Made by a program: the position numbers and the translations under genes. Of a stretch of DNA of 64,000 nucleotides, positions 18,099-25,109 are shown piece by piece. The DNA lies in contig NZ_MPKW01000020.1 in assembly GCF_009729415.1 (NCBI RefSeq), positions 124,001 to 188,000 of the forward strand. The letters are read 5' to 3'. The first letter of the stretch is position 1. Each line of letters opens with the position of its first letter. This DNA is from Mycolicibacterium sp. CBMA 234 (GTDB taxonomy: Bacteria > Actinomycetota > Actinomycetes > Mycobacteriales > Mycobacteriaceae). The notes beneath the pieces were generated by a model, which was not told where the DNA came from, did no database searches, and was given only the letters and a program-made list of their open reading frames with translations.

Positions 18099-18857
18099 TT
18101 ACTCAGGCCCGGCGCCTTGGGCGATCTGCTTGTTCAGCGCTTGATGCACAGTCCAGGTCATCGAGAGCATCCAGGTCACCAACGCGGTCAACGGAATCCA
18201 GAATCCGACCACGCCGTTCCATGCCCACGGGCCGGTTTTGAAGAACAAAACCAGGCCGGCGGGAATGATGATCAGGGCCACCCACAGCGACAGGTAGCCG
18301 ACCCAGCGGGGGAGAACCGGCTCGGGATGCTTGTCGAGGAGCACTGCCGCGGCGATGGCCAGCATCTGGACCCACACTGACCAGATGACCAGCACGAACA
18401 AGATCCAGCCCATGTCATTGAAGGCGCGGGTGATGTCGATCGGGCGGTCATCGGACCGGAATGCCGTCGTCATCCAGATGCCGACGGGGTAAATGAACTC
18501 CAGGGACAGCAGTGAACACGAAATCATCTGGGTGGTGGCCAGCGCCTTGGCCCCCGGAATGCGCCTGATTTGTCCGGCGATAGCGACACACCATGGCACC
18601 AGTAGCGCCGATGCCGCCATCGTGATGACCATCATGACCCGGATCATCGTCGGATGATCGTTGTAGAGCTGAGTGATCTGCGCGGAGGTGGCCGACGGTC
18701 GGTGTGGCGGTAGGAAGCCGGAGGCGGCGAACGCCACCAGCCACAGGACGAGCATGAGCGGGCCCAGCCAGATCAGTAGCCGCTGCACCTTCGCCTCGAG
18801 CACCGGCCCTTCTCCGGTTGGCGTGTATGGATATTCGGCGGTGACTGCGTGTGCCAT
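18099..18857 (-). CDS. Polytopic membrane protein, FKTGPxAWNG family (copy 3 of 7)
   Basis: A 252-aa membrane protein, the closest relative of copy 1 (LLIWLGPLML, LLSLEFIYPVGIWM, PEPVLPRWVGY, FFKTGPWAWNG). It carries about 20 extra polar residues at the N-terminus. The ATG at 18857 follows GGAGAGCGC; upstream in-frame codons run through the class-2 operator and are not expected to be translated. It has its own promoter, with the class-2 site 73 bp before the start. Function unknown. Confidence 0.8.
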   Translation of the reverse strand: MAHAVTAEYPYTPTGEGPVLEAKVQRLLIWLGPLMLVLWLVAFAASGFLPPHRPSATSAQITQLYNDHPTMIRVMMVITMAASALLVPWCVAIAGQIRRIPGAKALATTQMISCSLLSLEFIYPVGIWMTTAFRSDDRPIDITRAFNDMGWILFVLVIWSVWVQMLAIAAAVLLDKHPEPVLPRWVGYLSLWVALIIIPAGLVLFFKTGPWAWNGVVGFWIPLTALVTWMLSMTWTVHQALNKQIAQGAGPE

Positions 18858-18926
18858 GCGCTCTCCTTGCGGTGGACGCGGACCCGCCCGTGATGCGTCG
18901 ATGACGCGCCATGCGAGAACGCAACA

Positions 18927-18946
18927 TATCTGTTCGTGAACAGACG
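18927..18946. promoter_or_regulatory. Class-2 operator palindrome, copy 1
   Basis: CTGTTCGTGAACAG (18930-18943) within TATCTGTTCGTGAACAGACG. Six matching pairs in each arm around a GT centre. The same element occurs at 19724 and 24229. It is upstream of the 18857 membrane-protein gene. Confidence 0.65.
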
Positions 18947-19077
18947 TTAACATCGCGGTCGGCGTTGGTCCATAGCCCAGCGCCCGGGATTATCGAAACG
19001 AGAGTGGTTGCCCCGGCCTAGGTGTGCCACCGCAGCCGCCTACCGCCGGCCCGGTAAGCCCTGCCTGTGCCGTGTTG

Positions 19078-19692
19078 TCAGGCGTAGTGCTCAGTCAGGC
19101 GAGTGCGCCACGCCTTGAGTTCGGCGGGGAAGTCGTAGGAATCACGCCGCAGTGCCGAGCGGAAACAGAGGCCGATGGCGTAGGAGACGAACACCTCAGC
19201 CTCCCGCGCGGTATCCAGGTCACGTCGCACGGAGCCGTCGGCTTGCCCCGCGACCAGATACTCGCTGAGCTCGACCTCGTAGTCGGAGATGAGCCGGTCG
19301 AACCACTCAGTGAACGGCTGCACCGCTCCGGGGGTCTCAAAGGTCAAGATGATGAACGCCCGCAGGGTCTCTGGTTCGTTCTCCGCCGCGTGCGTGAGGT
19401 CATCGATGAATCCGAGGACGCGGTCGAGGCCGCTTCCGGTGCGCTCCACTCTCTGGGCGGGCCGCAGCTGGTTGGCAAACGTTTCGAATATCGCTTGGAG
19501 GAGAGCTTCTTTGGTGCCGTAGCGGTCGCGGACCATATTGCGACTGAAGCCCGCATTGACGCCGATCTCGGCCGCTGTGGTGCGTTCATATCCCTGGCGC
19601 GAGAACAGCTCGATTGCCGATGCGACCAAAGCGAGCGTGGACTCTTCGACACGCTCCCGGTTGGTCCGGGGCCGGGACTTGGCCGCTGGCAC
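19078..19692 (-). CDS. TetR/AcrR family transcriptional regulator (2), probable class-2 site repressor
   Basis: A 204-aa TetR protein. The helix-turn-helix occupies roughly residues 15-60, with FSRQGYERTTAAEIGVNAGFSR-type spacing and the FSRNMVRDRYGTKEALL recognition segment; SRNMV replaces the usual xxxTLYxYF. The GTG at 19692 is chosen because the class-2 palindrome 19724-19743 would otherwise be coding, and because TACACT (19704-19699) lies six bases before it, the geometry of a leaderless mycobacterial mRNA. An operator at its own promoter suggests autoregulation, and identical sites upstream of 18857 and 24212 suggest it controls those units. It is divergent from the AveC-like gene at 19784. 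Confidence 0.8.
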   Translation of the reverse strand: MPAAKSRPRTNRERVEESTLALVASAIELFSRQGYERTTAAEIGVNAGFSRNMVRDRYGTKEALLQAIFETFANQLRPAQRVERTGSGLDRVLGFIDDLTHAAENEPETLRAFIILTFETPGAVQPFTEWFDRLISDYEVELSEYLVAGQADGSVRRDLDTAREAEVFVSYAIGLCFRSALRRDSYDFPAELKAWRTRLTEHYA

Positions 19693-19723
19693 TCCCGAAG
19701 TGTACGACACGACTCGCGCCAAA

Positions 19724-19743
19724 TATCTGTTTGCGAGCAGATA
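19724..19743. promoter_or_regulatory. Class-2 operator palindrome, copy 2
   Basis: TATCTGTTTGCGAGCAGATA, an imperfect palindrome with eight of ten pairs matched, in the divergent promoter between the TetR gene (19692) and the AveC-like gene (19784). Position at a TetR promoter suggests it is that regulator's own operator. Confidence 0.6.
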
Positions 19744-19783
19744 AGTTCTGTACACGCTGATGGCCATCTGTTAACGTCCCCGT

Positions 19784-20893
19784 GTGCCCGATAAACGACC
19801 GTTAATCCAGCCGCCGTCGCCGTTGGTGGATGCCTCGGCTCAGGATGCGCTCCGGGCTCGAGGGACGTGGACGAAGGTGTGGGTTGTCCACGGATTCCTG
19901 TGGCTGGCCCTCATCGCGTACTGCTGGACCGCATGGGTTCTCAGCGGCGACTTCACGCCCAATACCCTTGGCCGCGGCCAAGAACCGACGTGGTACGTGA
20001 TTCTTGTCCACTGCGTCGAGGTGGTCTTCGGCATCGTGATCACCGGCTGGATTCTGTGGCATTTCGTCATCGGCCCGAAGATTCGGACCGGACGGTTCTC
20101 GTTCGACGGGCTGTTCTTCCTGGCGGGCTGGCTGATGTTCTTCCAGGAGCCGTGGATCAACTGGACCACCTACCAATTCCAGTACGCCACAACGTTCGTC
20201 AACTTCGGCAGCTGGCTTCCGCACATCCCGGGCTGGAGCTCAGGCAACGGGCAGCTGATCCCAGTCCCGATGGTGTACTTCACGGCCTATCTGTGGATGT
20301 GTGCCATGTCCGGCTACGCCGGGTCCAGATATATGAGCTATCAACGCCGGAAAGATCCGTCCCGCACCGCTTTTCGACTGATTTGGCAGACCTATCTGGT
20401 GATGATCGTCGGTGACGTCATCGTCGAACTGATCATGACCCGCACCGGACTGATCAGCTACTCGGCGACCATCCCTGCCCTGACCCTCTTCGCCGGCACC
20501 GACCACCAGTTCCCGCTGTACGAGCCGTTGAGTTGGCCTGGCACCTTCATCATCCTGAGCTGTCTGCACTTCTTCCGGGACGACCGTGGGCGGTCCTGGC
20601 CGGAACGCGGTATCGATCAGCTGCGGTTCAAAAGCGAAGGCGCCAAGACGTTCGCCCGATTCTGCGCCATCGCCGGCGGCGCACAACTGGCTATCCTGAT
20701 CGCCTTCAACATCCCGTACTCGTTCTACGCATTGCACGCAGGTCCGATGCCCAAGCTGTTCATCGAACGGCCGTGGCGCAACGGGGGAGTGTGCGGTCCC
20801 ACGACAGCGTTCAACTGCCCTGACCCGAAGCTCCCGATCTCGCGCTCATCCGCTCCGGATCGGCCGGAGCTCCTGCCTGGAAAACACCACTAA
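19784..20893 (+). CDS. AveC-like polytopic membrane protein (1)
   Basis: A 369-aa protein with about seven transmembrane segments. Two paralogues (29974, 31171) share the order FF(Q/H)(E/D)P after the third helix, GSW..(I/V/M)PG, a central D-x-(V/I)-x-E, (F/Y)P(L/I)xE, DDRGxSxxERG and a C-terminal Cys-Pro segment. Here these are FFQEPW, GSWLPHIPGW, GDVIVE, FPLYEP, DDRGRSWPERG and CGPTTAFNCP. I recognise the general pattern of the AveC (spirocyclase) family, but no activity is shown for such mycobacterial proteins. The GTG at 19784 places a class-1 variant (19794-19803) in codons 4-7; a GTG at 19827 is a plausible alternative start that would leave the operator upstream. Confidence 0.65.
   Translation: MPDKRPLIQPPSPLVDASAQDALRARGTWTKVWVVHGFLWLALIAYCWTAWVLSGDFTPNTLGRGQEPTWYVILVHCVEVVFGIVITGWILWHFVIGPKIRTGRFSFDGLFFLAGWLMFFQEPWINWTTYQFQYATTFVNFGSWLPHIPGWSSGNGQLIPVPMVYFTAYLWMCAMSGYAGSRYMSYQRRKDPSRTAFRLIWQTYLVMIVGDVIVELIMTRTGLISYSATIPALTLFAGTDHQFPLYEPLSWPGTFIILSCLHFFRDDRGRSWPERGIDQLRFKSEGAKTFARFCAIAGGAQLAILIAFNIPYSFYALHAGPMPKLFIERPWRNGGVCGPTTAFNCPDPKLPISRSSAPDRPELLPGKHH
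19794..19803. promoter_or_regulatory. Class-1 operator variant AACGACCGTT
   Basis: One base different from AACGATCGTT, 51 bp from the class-2 site in the same divergent promoter. The identical variant (reverse strand) occurs at 24193, again beside a class-2 site. Confidence 0.5.
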
Positions 20894-21051
20894 GGTCGCT
20901 GCACCGCGTTGGTGTGGCCCCGGAAACAACTCTGCTGGTGCAGATTTCGCAGACTACGCCGACGCTTGAGCATTGCCGGCTCGACTATCAGCGTCAGCTC
21001 CCGGCTGAGCGCATCGCCTGACACTCATGGGAGCCCGGCGCTGCTGTGCGT

Positions 21052-22029
21052 CTAACTCTTTGAATCCTTCCCTGTGCCACTCCCCGGCCTCGGGGCGGAT
21101 TCTTGTTTGTCAGGACTTTGCGGGGAGAGCTGGTCGCCGTACGGTGTAGCGCCCGGCTCGTTACGTCGGGTGCGCCGACCCCACAACCATTTCAGGCCCC
21201 CACCGGCCACGCCGGCCACGCCCGCCAGCTGCATCCAGAAGTTTTGAACGATGTTCAGGAACACGTGCTTTGGCGTGTTATGGACGTAGATTCGTAGCGG
21301 AACCAATTGCTCGTGCATCGCGGTGTTTGCGAGCGGAAACTCAATATGAGCGATAAGAAGCAGGTCGCCGGAATGGCGCGGATGTACCTGCCAACCAAAG
21401 AGGATGCTGGTTTGCTCGCCGATCGAATTGTCGATTGGATCAATGGGGTCGACTGATGCATCGGCAGCGTCGGCCGTCAGGCGCGCCTTTACGGTCGACC
21501 CAATCGTCACTGAGATGGCGGGGCGCGGCGACACGCTCGGGACCAGACTTGCGATCTGGCCTTGTAAGGACTTGACGTCGCCGATGGTCAAGGCGATATC
21601 CGTGGTTTCGTCTACGCGCAGAGAGTCGGGCGCTTGCCATTTGGCGTCCCGTGTCAGTAGGCGTTTGACGTCCTGGTCAACTTGCTGATCTGGCGTGAGC
21701 GTGGCTGTTGACGTGGGGCGGTCGGGGCTTGCTTGGGTGGGTTCTGCGCTTATCGGCGTAGTTGCTGCGGTTTGCGACGCGGTCGCTGTGCTAATCCCTT
21801 TTGTCCAGCTGGGCGCTGCGGTTGCCGTCCTAGTTCCACTGGACGCTGTGACTGTTCCAGGGGATGTCATCGCAGTAGGCGTAGGCGTAGGCGTGCCATT
21901 GTTGCTTGACCCGCACGCGACAGGCAAGAACGCGACAACCGCCAGCGCACACGGGATACCGAGACGACGGGCGAGGCTTGAAGCAGACTTTCGTTGCATA
22001 TTCGTCAAATCCGCCGCGGGTGAAATCAC
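21052..22029 (-). CDS. Hypothetical exported protein with Thr/Pro/Ser-rich region and C-terminal membrane segment
   Basis: A 325-aa protein unlike its neighbours. The GTG at 22029 follows the strong ribosome-binding site AAGGGGGAA. A signal-like helix (residues about 20-38) ends in LPVACGSS, a possible but atypical lipobox (Pro at -3). A low-complexity Thr/Pro/Ser/Ala region spans about 40-115, followed by a soluble region of about 150 residues with repeated polar strands (ALTIGDVKSLQGQIASLVPS), one hydrophobic segment (MQLAGVAGVAGGGLKWLWG, near 275) and a basic, Gly/Ser-rich tail. No family recognised. It interrupts the redox locus and may be an unrelated insertion. Confidence 0.6.
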   Translation of the reverse strand: MISPAADLTNMQRKSASSLARRLGIPCALAVVAFLPVACGSSNNGTPTPTPTAMTSPGTVTASSGTRTATAAPSWTKGISTATASQTAATTPISAEPTQASPDRPTSTATLTPDQQVDQDVKRLLTRDAKWQAPDSLRVDETTDIALTIGDVKSLQGQIASLVPSVSPRPAISVTIGSTVKARLTADAADASVDPIDPIDNSIGEQTSILFGWQVHPRHSGDLLLIAHIEFPLANTAMHEQLVPLRIYVHNTPKHVFLNIVQNFWMQLAGVAGVAGGGLKWLWGRRTRRNEPGATPYGDQLSPQSPDKQESAPRPGSGTGKDSKS

Positions 22030-22590
22030 GAGTTCCCCCTTAGTTCACGGTTTGCCACCGGTGTCTCGTCAATCGTCCACCTTTGGATCCCCCGCGTAGG
22101 GAGATCTGCAATCTCGGTGTCAATGCCTGGCGCGGTAGCCTCTCTTTCGTCTGCGTGGCCTTCGGGTAAGCAGTCGCCAAGGCCCGACCGGTCACACAAA
22201 ACCAGACACATATTCGCGATGACGGGGAGCCGGAAGTGCTCGGGCGGAGTGGTCGCTATGACCGACGGTCGAAGGCTCCATCGGCGAACGCCCAGACAGT
22301 TATACCGGATGAACCACACATACCGACCCGCGCCGAATCCTCAGGGCGAGAGCAGTATCCGCGGCTGCCCGACAGTTCTCGGCCGACCAATAGGCCACGC
22401 GATTCGCCTCGGACCACGGCACCTATCGCGAACACGCAGCGCCAGCCGCCTTGACGCAAAGCGATGCCATCCTGATGGATCGATCTTGTTCTCGCATGAC
22501 CACTTGAGCATCGACATCTTGCAGATTAAGAACAGCGTCGAAAATTATTGTGCACCAATGGGCCAAGCGATCCAGCGAACAGGTAGCTGC
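22030..22590. other. 561-bp region without a supportable gene
   Basis: Small ORFs exist on both strands but none has a ribosome-binding site, a signal sequence or recognisable content. The region has no clear inverted repeat or operator. Together with the adjacent lipoprotein-like gene it forms a foreign-looking patch inside the flavoenzyme locus. Confidence 0.4.
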
Positions 22591-23391
22591 TCAGGAAGGC
22601 ATTGCTACCGTGGCTGCGGTCGGCGGGGCGAACCGCAGTTTGCCGGTGCCGATCCGGATCAGCGTGTCAATCGCAGCGAGCCCGAGCGCCAGGCTGACGA
22701 TGGCAGCCAGGGTACGGACCGCTCCGGGGACGTCGGTATTGGTGACGGCGAAGTACGGCATGGCCAGAACCCATGACGACATGTAGGTGGCGAACGGGAT
22801 CAGCGCAACGAGCCCTTGGCGGGGACCAGTAAAGAACCAGGACAAGCGCGTCAACAAGACCGCCCCGAACAGGGCGCCCAGACTGTTGATCACCAGCCAG
22901 CTCAACGGGAATCCGCCGACCTGTAGTGGCTGATTGCCGTAGTAGACGTAGAGGCCCGAGCCCAGCATCGGAAGCTCCAACAACACATTCAGGACGCCGA
23001 AGACACCGATACCGGTCCACATCGTGCGCCGGGTTGCCCCCATTTCGAAGGCCTTTGCCATCACGTAGGACAGTCCGCCGAAGAAGATGACGTAGGCCAA
23101 GATGACCCAGGCTGGGATGCCGCGGTTGAAAAAGGTGAACCCGATCCACCCGTCGACGGGGAAGTAACAATGGCCAAGCACGTCGACCGTGGGTTCGTTG
23201 AACGAACACACCAACCCGCCCGCCAACATGAGTGCGAACACCGGCCGCCCGGTCCGCCGCCACTCGACTGCTGCCGCGGCCAGGAACCCGGCGACGACCA
23301 CCACGAGGAGCGCAGTGATCACGAGTTGGGCAGTCGGTGGGGTGGCCATCTGCCACGGTGGTTCGGAGACAGCGAGAAGTGTTGTCCTCAT
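22591..23391 (-). CDS. Polytopic membrane protein, pair A-1
   Basis: A 266-aa protein with about seven hydrophobic segments. The ATG at 23391 follows the upstream stop by two bases (TGAGCATG). Conserved with the upstream gene: a first helix preceded by PPTAQLVITA, GGLVCSFNEPTVD near residue 60, a central NVLLELPML, GLYVYYGNQPLQVGGFPLSW near 155-175 and a C-terminal helix. The order 'acid-Pro at a helix end, mid-protein Glu, aromatic-Gly-Tyr, Phe-Pro-Leu' resembles that of the AveC-like proteins in the same locus, suggesting distant relationship. Function unknown. Confidence 0.7.
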   Translation of the reverse strand: MRTTLLAVSEPPWQMATPPTAQLVITALLVVVVAGFLAAAAVEWRRTGRPVFALMLAGGLVCSFNEPTVDVLGHCYFPVDGWIGFTFFNRGIPAWVILAYVIFFGGLSYVMAKAFEMGATRRTMWTGIGVFGVLNVLLELPMLGSGLYVYYGNQPLQVGGFPLSWLVINSLGALFGAVLLTRLSWFFTGPRQGLVALIPFATYMSSWVLAMPYFAVTNTDVPGAVRTLAAIVSLALGLAAIDTLIRIGTGKLRFAPPTAATVAMPS

Positions 23392-23393
23392 GC

Positions 23394-24212
23394 TCAGCCT
23401 TTCATGGCGGGTATGCGGATTTGGGATGAGCCGCTTGGAGCTTGCGGCGTGAACCGGCAGATCAGCCGAGCGAGTCCATCGAGTGCGATCAGGCCGGCGA
23501 TGATCGATACTGCTGTGCCGACTGTCTTGGCCAGCGTGGACGCATCTGTGTTGAGCAGTACGAAATGTGCTGTGCCGAACCATAATCCGACGAGTTGGCA
23601 GATCGGCGGAACCGTTGCGGCCAGCAGCATGCGGCGGCCGGTGAAAAAGTCACCGAATCTCTGGAAGATCACCACGGCCAAGGCGACACCGATCGAGTTG
23701 AGCACAAGCCAGACCGCGGGGAAGTCGAGGATGCGCAGCGGCTGGTAGCCGAAGTAGAAATACAGCTCGGTTCGCAAGACTGGCACTTCGAGGGCGATAT
23801 TGAACAACCACACGCCCGCCATGCCCATCCAGAAGCGGGACCGCGTGATCCCGCGCTTGAGCAACTCGAGCACCGCGAACGTTTGAGTGCCGAAGAAGGT
23901 CGTATAGCTCAGTAGCGCCCACACGGGCATCGGCCGGCCGTACGCCTCGAAGACGGTCCAGCCACCGCGCGGGAACCAGATTTGCGACACCAGATCCAGT
24001 GCGGGTTCGTTGAGCACAGCGAGTGCGCCGCCGAGCAGGATGAACAGGTACAGCGGTGTGCCGCGACGCCGCCAATACATCAATGCGTACGTCAGCGCCC
24101 CGAGGACGAGCGTGCCGGTAATCGCGGTGACCACCAGTTGCGCTGTTGCGGGGGTGGGTGTATCCAGCGGAGGTGCCATCATCCCGAGCGTGAACGGTCG
24201 TTCATCGAGCAT
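23394..24212 (-). CDS. Polytopic membrane protein, pair A-2
   Basis: A 272-aa paralogue of the gene immediately downstream: TPATAQLVVTA, GGALAVLNEPALD, FNIALEVPVL, ELYFYFGYQPLRILDFPAVW. An operon of two tandem relatives. The ATG at 24212 has no ribosome-binding site; TAAATA about 20 bases upstream could be a -10 element of a near-leaderless transcript. A class-1 variant operator lies within codons 4-7 (24193-24202) and a class-2 palindrome lies 17-42 bp upstream, so the unit appears doubly controlled. A start at the internal Met-Met (24182/24179) would put the class-1 site in the leader but also lacks a ribosome-binding site. Confidence 0.7.
   Translation of the reverse strand: MLDERPFTLGMMAPPLDTPTPATAQLVVTAITGTLVLGALTYALMYWRRRGTPLYLFILLGGALAVLNEPALDLVSQIWFPRGGWTVFEAYGRPMPVWALLSYTTFFGTQTFAVLELLKRGITRSRFWMGMAGVWLFNIALEVPVLRTELYFYFGYQPLRILDFPAVWLVLNSIGVALAVVIFQRFGDFFTGRRMLLAATVPPICQLVGLWFGTAHFVLLNTDASTLAKTVGTAVSIIAGLIALDGLARLICRFTPQAPSGSSQIRIPAMKG
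24193..24202. promoter_or_regulatory. Class-1 operator variant AACGGTCGTT (reverse AACGACCGTT)
   Basis: Core of TGAACGGTCGTTCA (24191-24204), palindromic apart from the central base pair. Same variant as at 19794, again paired with a class-2 site. Confidence 0.5.
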
Positions 24213-24228
24213 CTGGCGACGGTAACAT

Positions 24229-24254
24229 ATTTACCTGTTCGCGAACAGATAAAT
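24229..24254. promoter_or_regulatory. Class-2 operator palindrome, copy 3 (best copy)
   Basis: Perfect 14-bp core CTGTTCGCGAACAG (24235-24248), extended with one mismatched pair to a 26-bp palindrome with ATTTA/TAAAT ends. It lies directly upstream of the 24212-22591 unit, overlapping the expected promoter, the geometry of a repressor site. Confidence 0.7.
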
Positions 24255-24348
24255 CCGGCATGCAATTGAGGAGCGCATGGCGGATATGGGACGGCGGTAC
24301 CTACTTAGACGTGTCGGCGCCCTACACGGCGGAACGGACTCGGCGAAC

Positions 24349-25089
24349 TTAGTGCGATACGCACTCGCCGGTGGTCTTGGCATCCAGCTGGCTGTGTTCG
24401 TCTTCGCCGATGGCGCGAAGCAGTAGCACGATCATCACCACAAACCAGCTGAAGTACACGCACAGTGGGATCCACCAGGCGAATACACCGTTCCACGCGA
24501 ACGGTCCGGTCTTGAAGAACGGGATGATTCCGGCTGGGATCCAGATGATCGAGACCCAGATGTTGAAATAGCCTGCCCAACGCGGGAATACCGGTTTGGC
24601 GCCCTTGTCGAGCAGGATTGCCACCCCGAGTGCGGCGACCTGCACGCACGCGGACGAGATGACCCCCAGGAACATCAGCCAGGACATGTCGTTGAGCATC
24701 TGCACGATTTCGGGGCTCCACTCGTGCAGGCGGTACAGTGCCGTCTGCCAGATCGCGAACGGCAGCAAGAACTCGACACAGAGCAGGCCACCGGACACGA
24801 GCTGGGTTTCGGCGAGCACGGAACGCACGCCCTCCATTCGCCGAATCTGTGCGGCGATGACTGCGCAGAACGGGACGAGCAAGGCACAGGCGAAGAGGCT
24901 GATGACCAACCCGAGGCGGATCAATCCGGTGTGTTGGCTGAACTGTTCGACCAGTTGCGCGCGACTCTTGGCCGGGCTGGGCGGCGGGATGAATCGGCAC
25001 AAGAAGATGAATGCTGCGGCCCAGGTGGCGATCATGATGGGGCCGCACCATACGCACAGCCGCTGGGCGGTGATGTTCATATCCGGCAT
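24349..25089 (-). CDS. Polytopic membrane protein, FKTGPxAWNG family (copy 4 of 7)
   Basis: A 246-aa membrane protein, last gene of the eight-gene operon 33641-24349. Landmarks: RFIPPPSPAKS, QIRRMEG, VEFLLP, LNDMSW, PRWAGY, FFKTGPFAWNG, WWIPL. The ATG at 25089 follows AAAGGAC and starts 20 bases after the stop of the CrtI-like gene. A second Met three codons later is possible. Function unknown. Confidence 0.8.
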   Translation of the reverse strand: MPDMNITAQRLCVWCGPIMIATWAAAFIFLCRFIPPPSPAKSRAQLVEQFSQHTGLIRLGLVISLFACALLVPFCAVIAAQIRRMEGVRSVLAETQLVSGGLLCVEFLLPFAIWQTALYRLHEWSPEIVQMLNDMSWLMFLGVISSACVQVAALGVAILLDKGAKPVFPRWAGYFNIWVSIIWIPAGIIPFFKTGPFAWNGVFAWWIPLCVYFSWFVVMIVLLLRAIGEDEHSQLDAKTTGECVSH

Positions 25090-25109
25090 TTCAAATGTCC
25101 TTTGGTGCC

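Noticed and set aside
19024..19794. 256-aa plus-strand ORF
   Set aside because: Antisense to the TetR gene at 19078-19692, which has clear helix-turn-helix features.
24277..24426. 49-codon plus-strand ORF with GAGGAGCG upstream, just after the best class-2 palindrome
   Set aside because: Two thirds of it is antisense to the end of the membrane gene at 24349 and it resembles nothing; kept as a possibility only.
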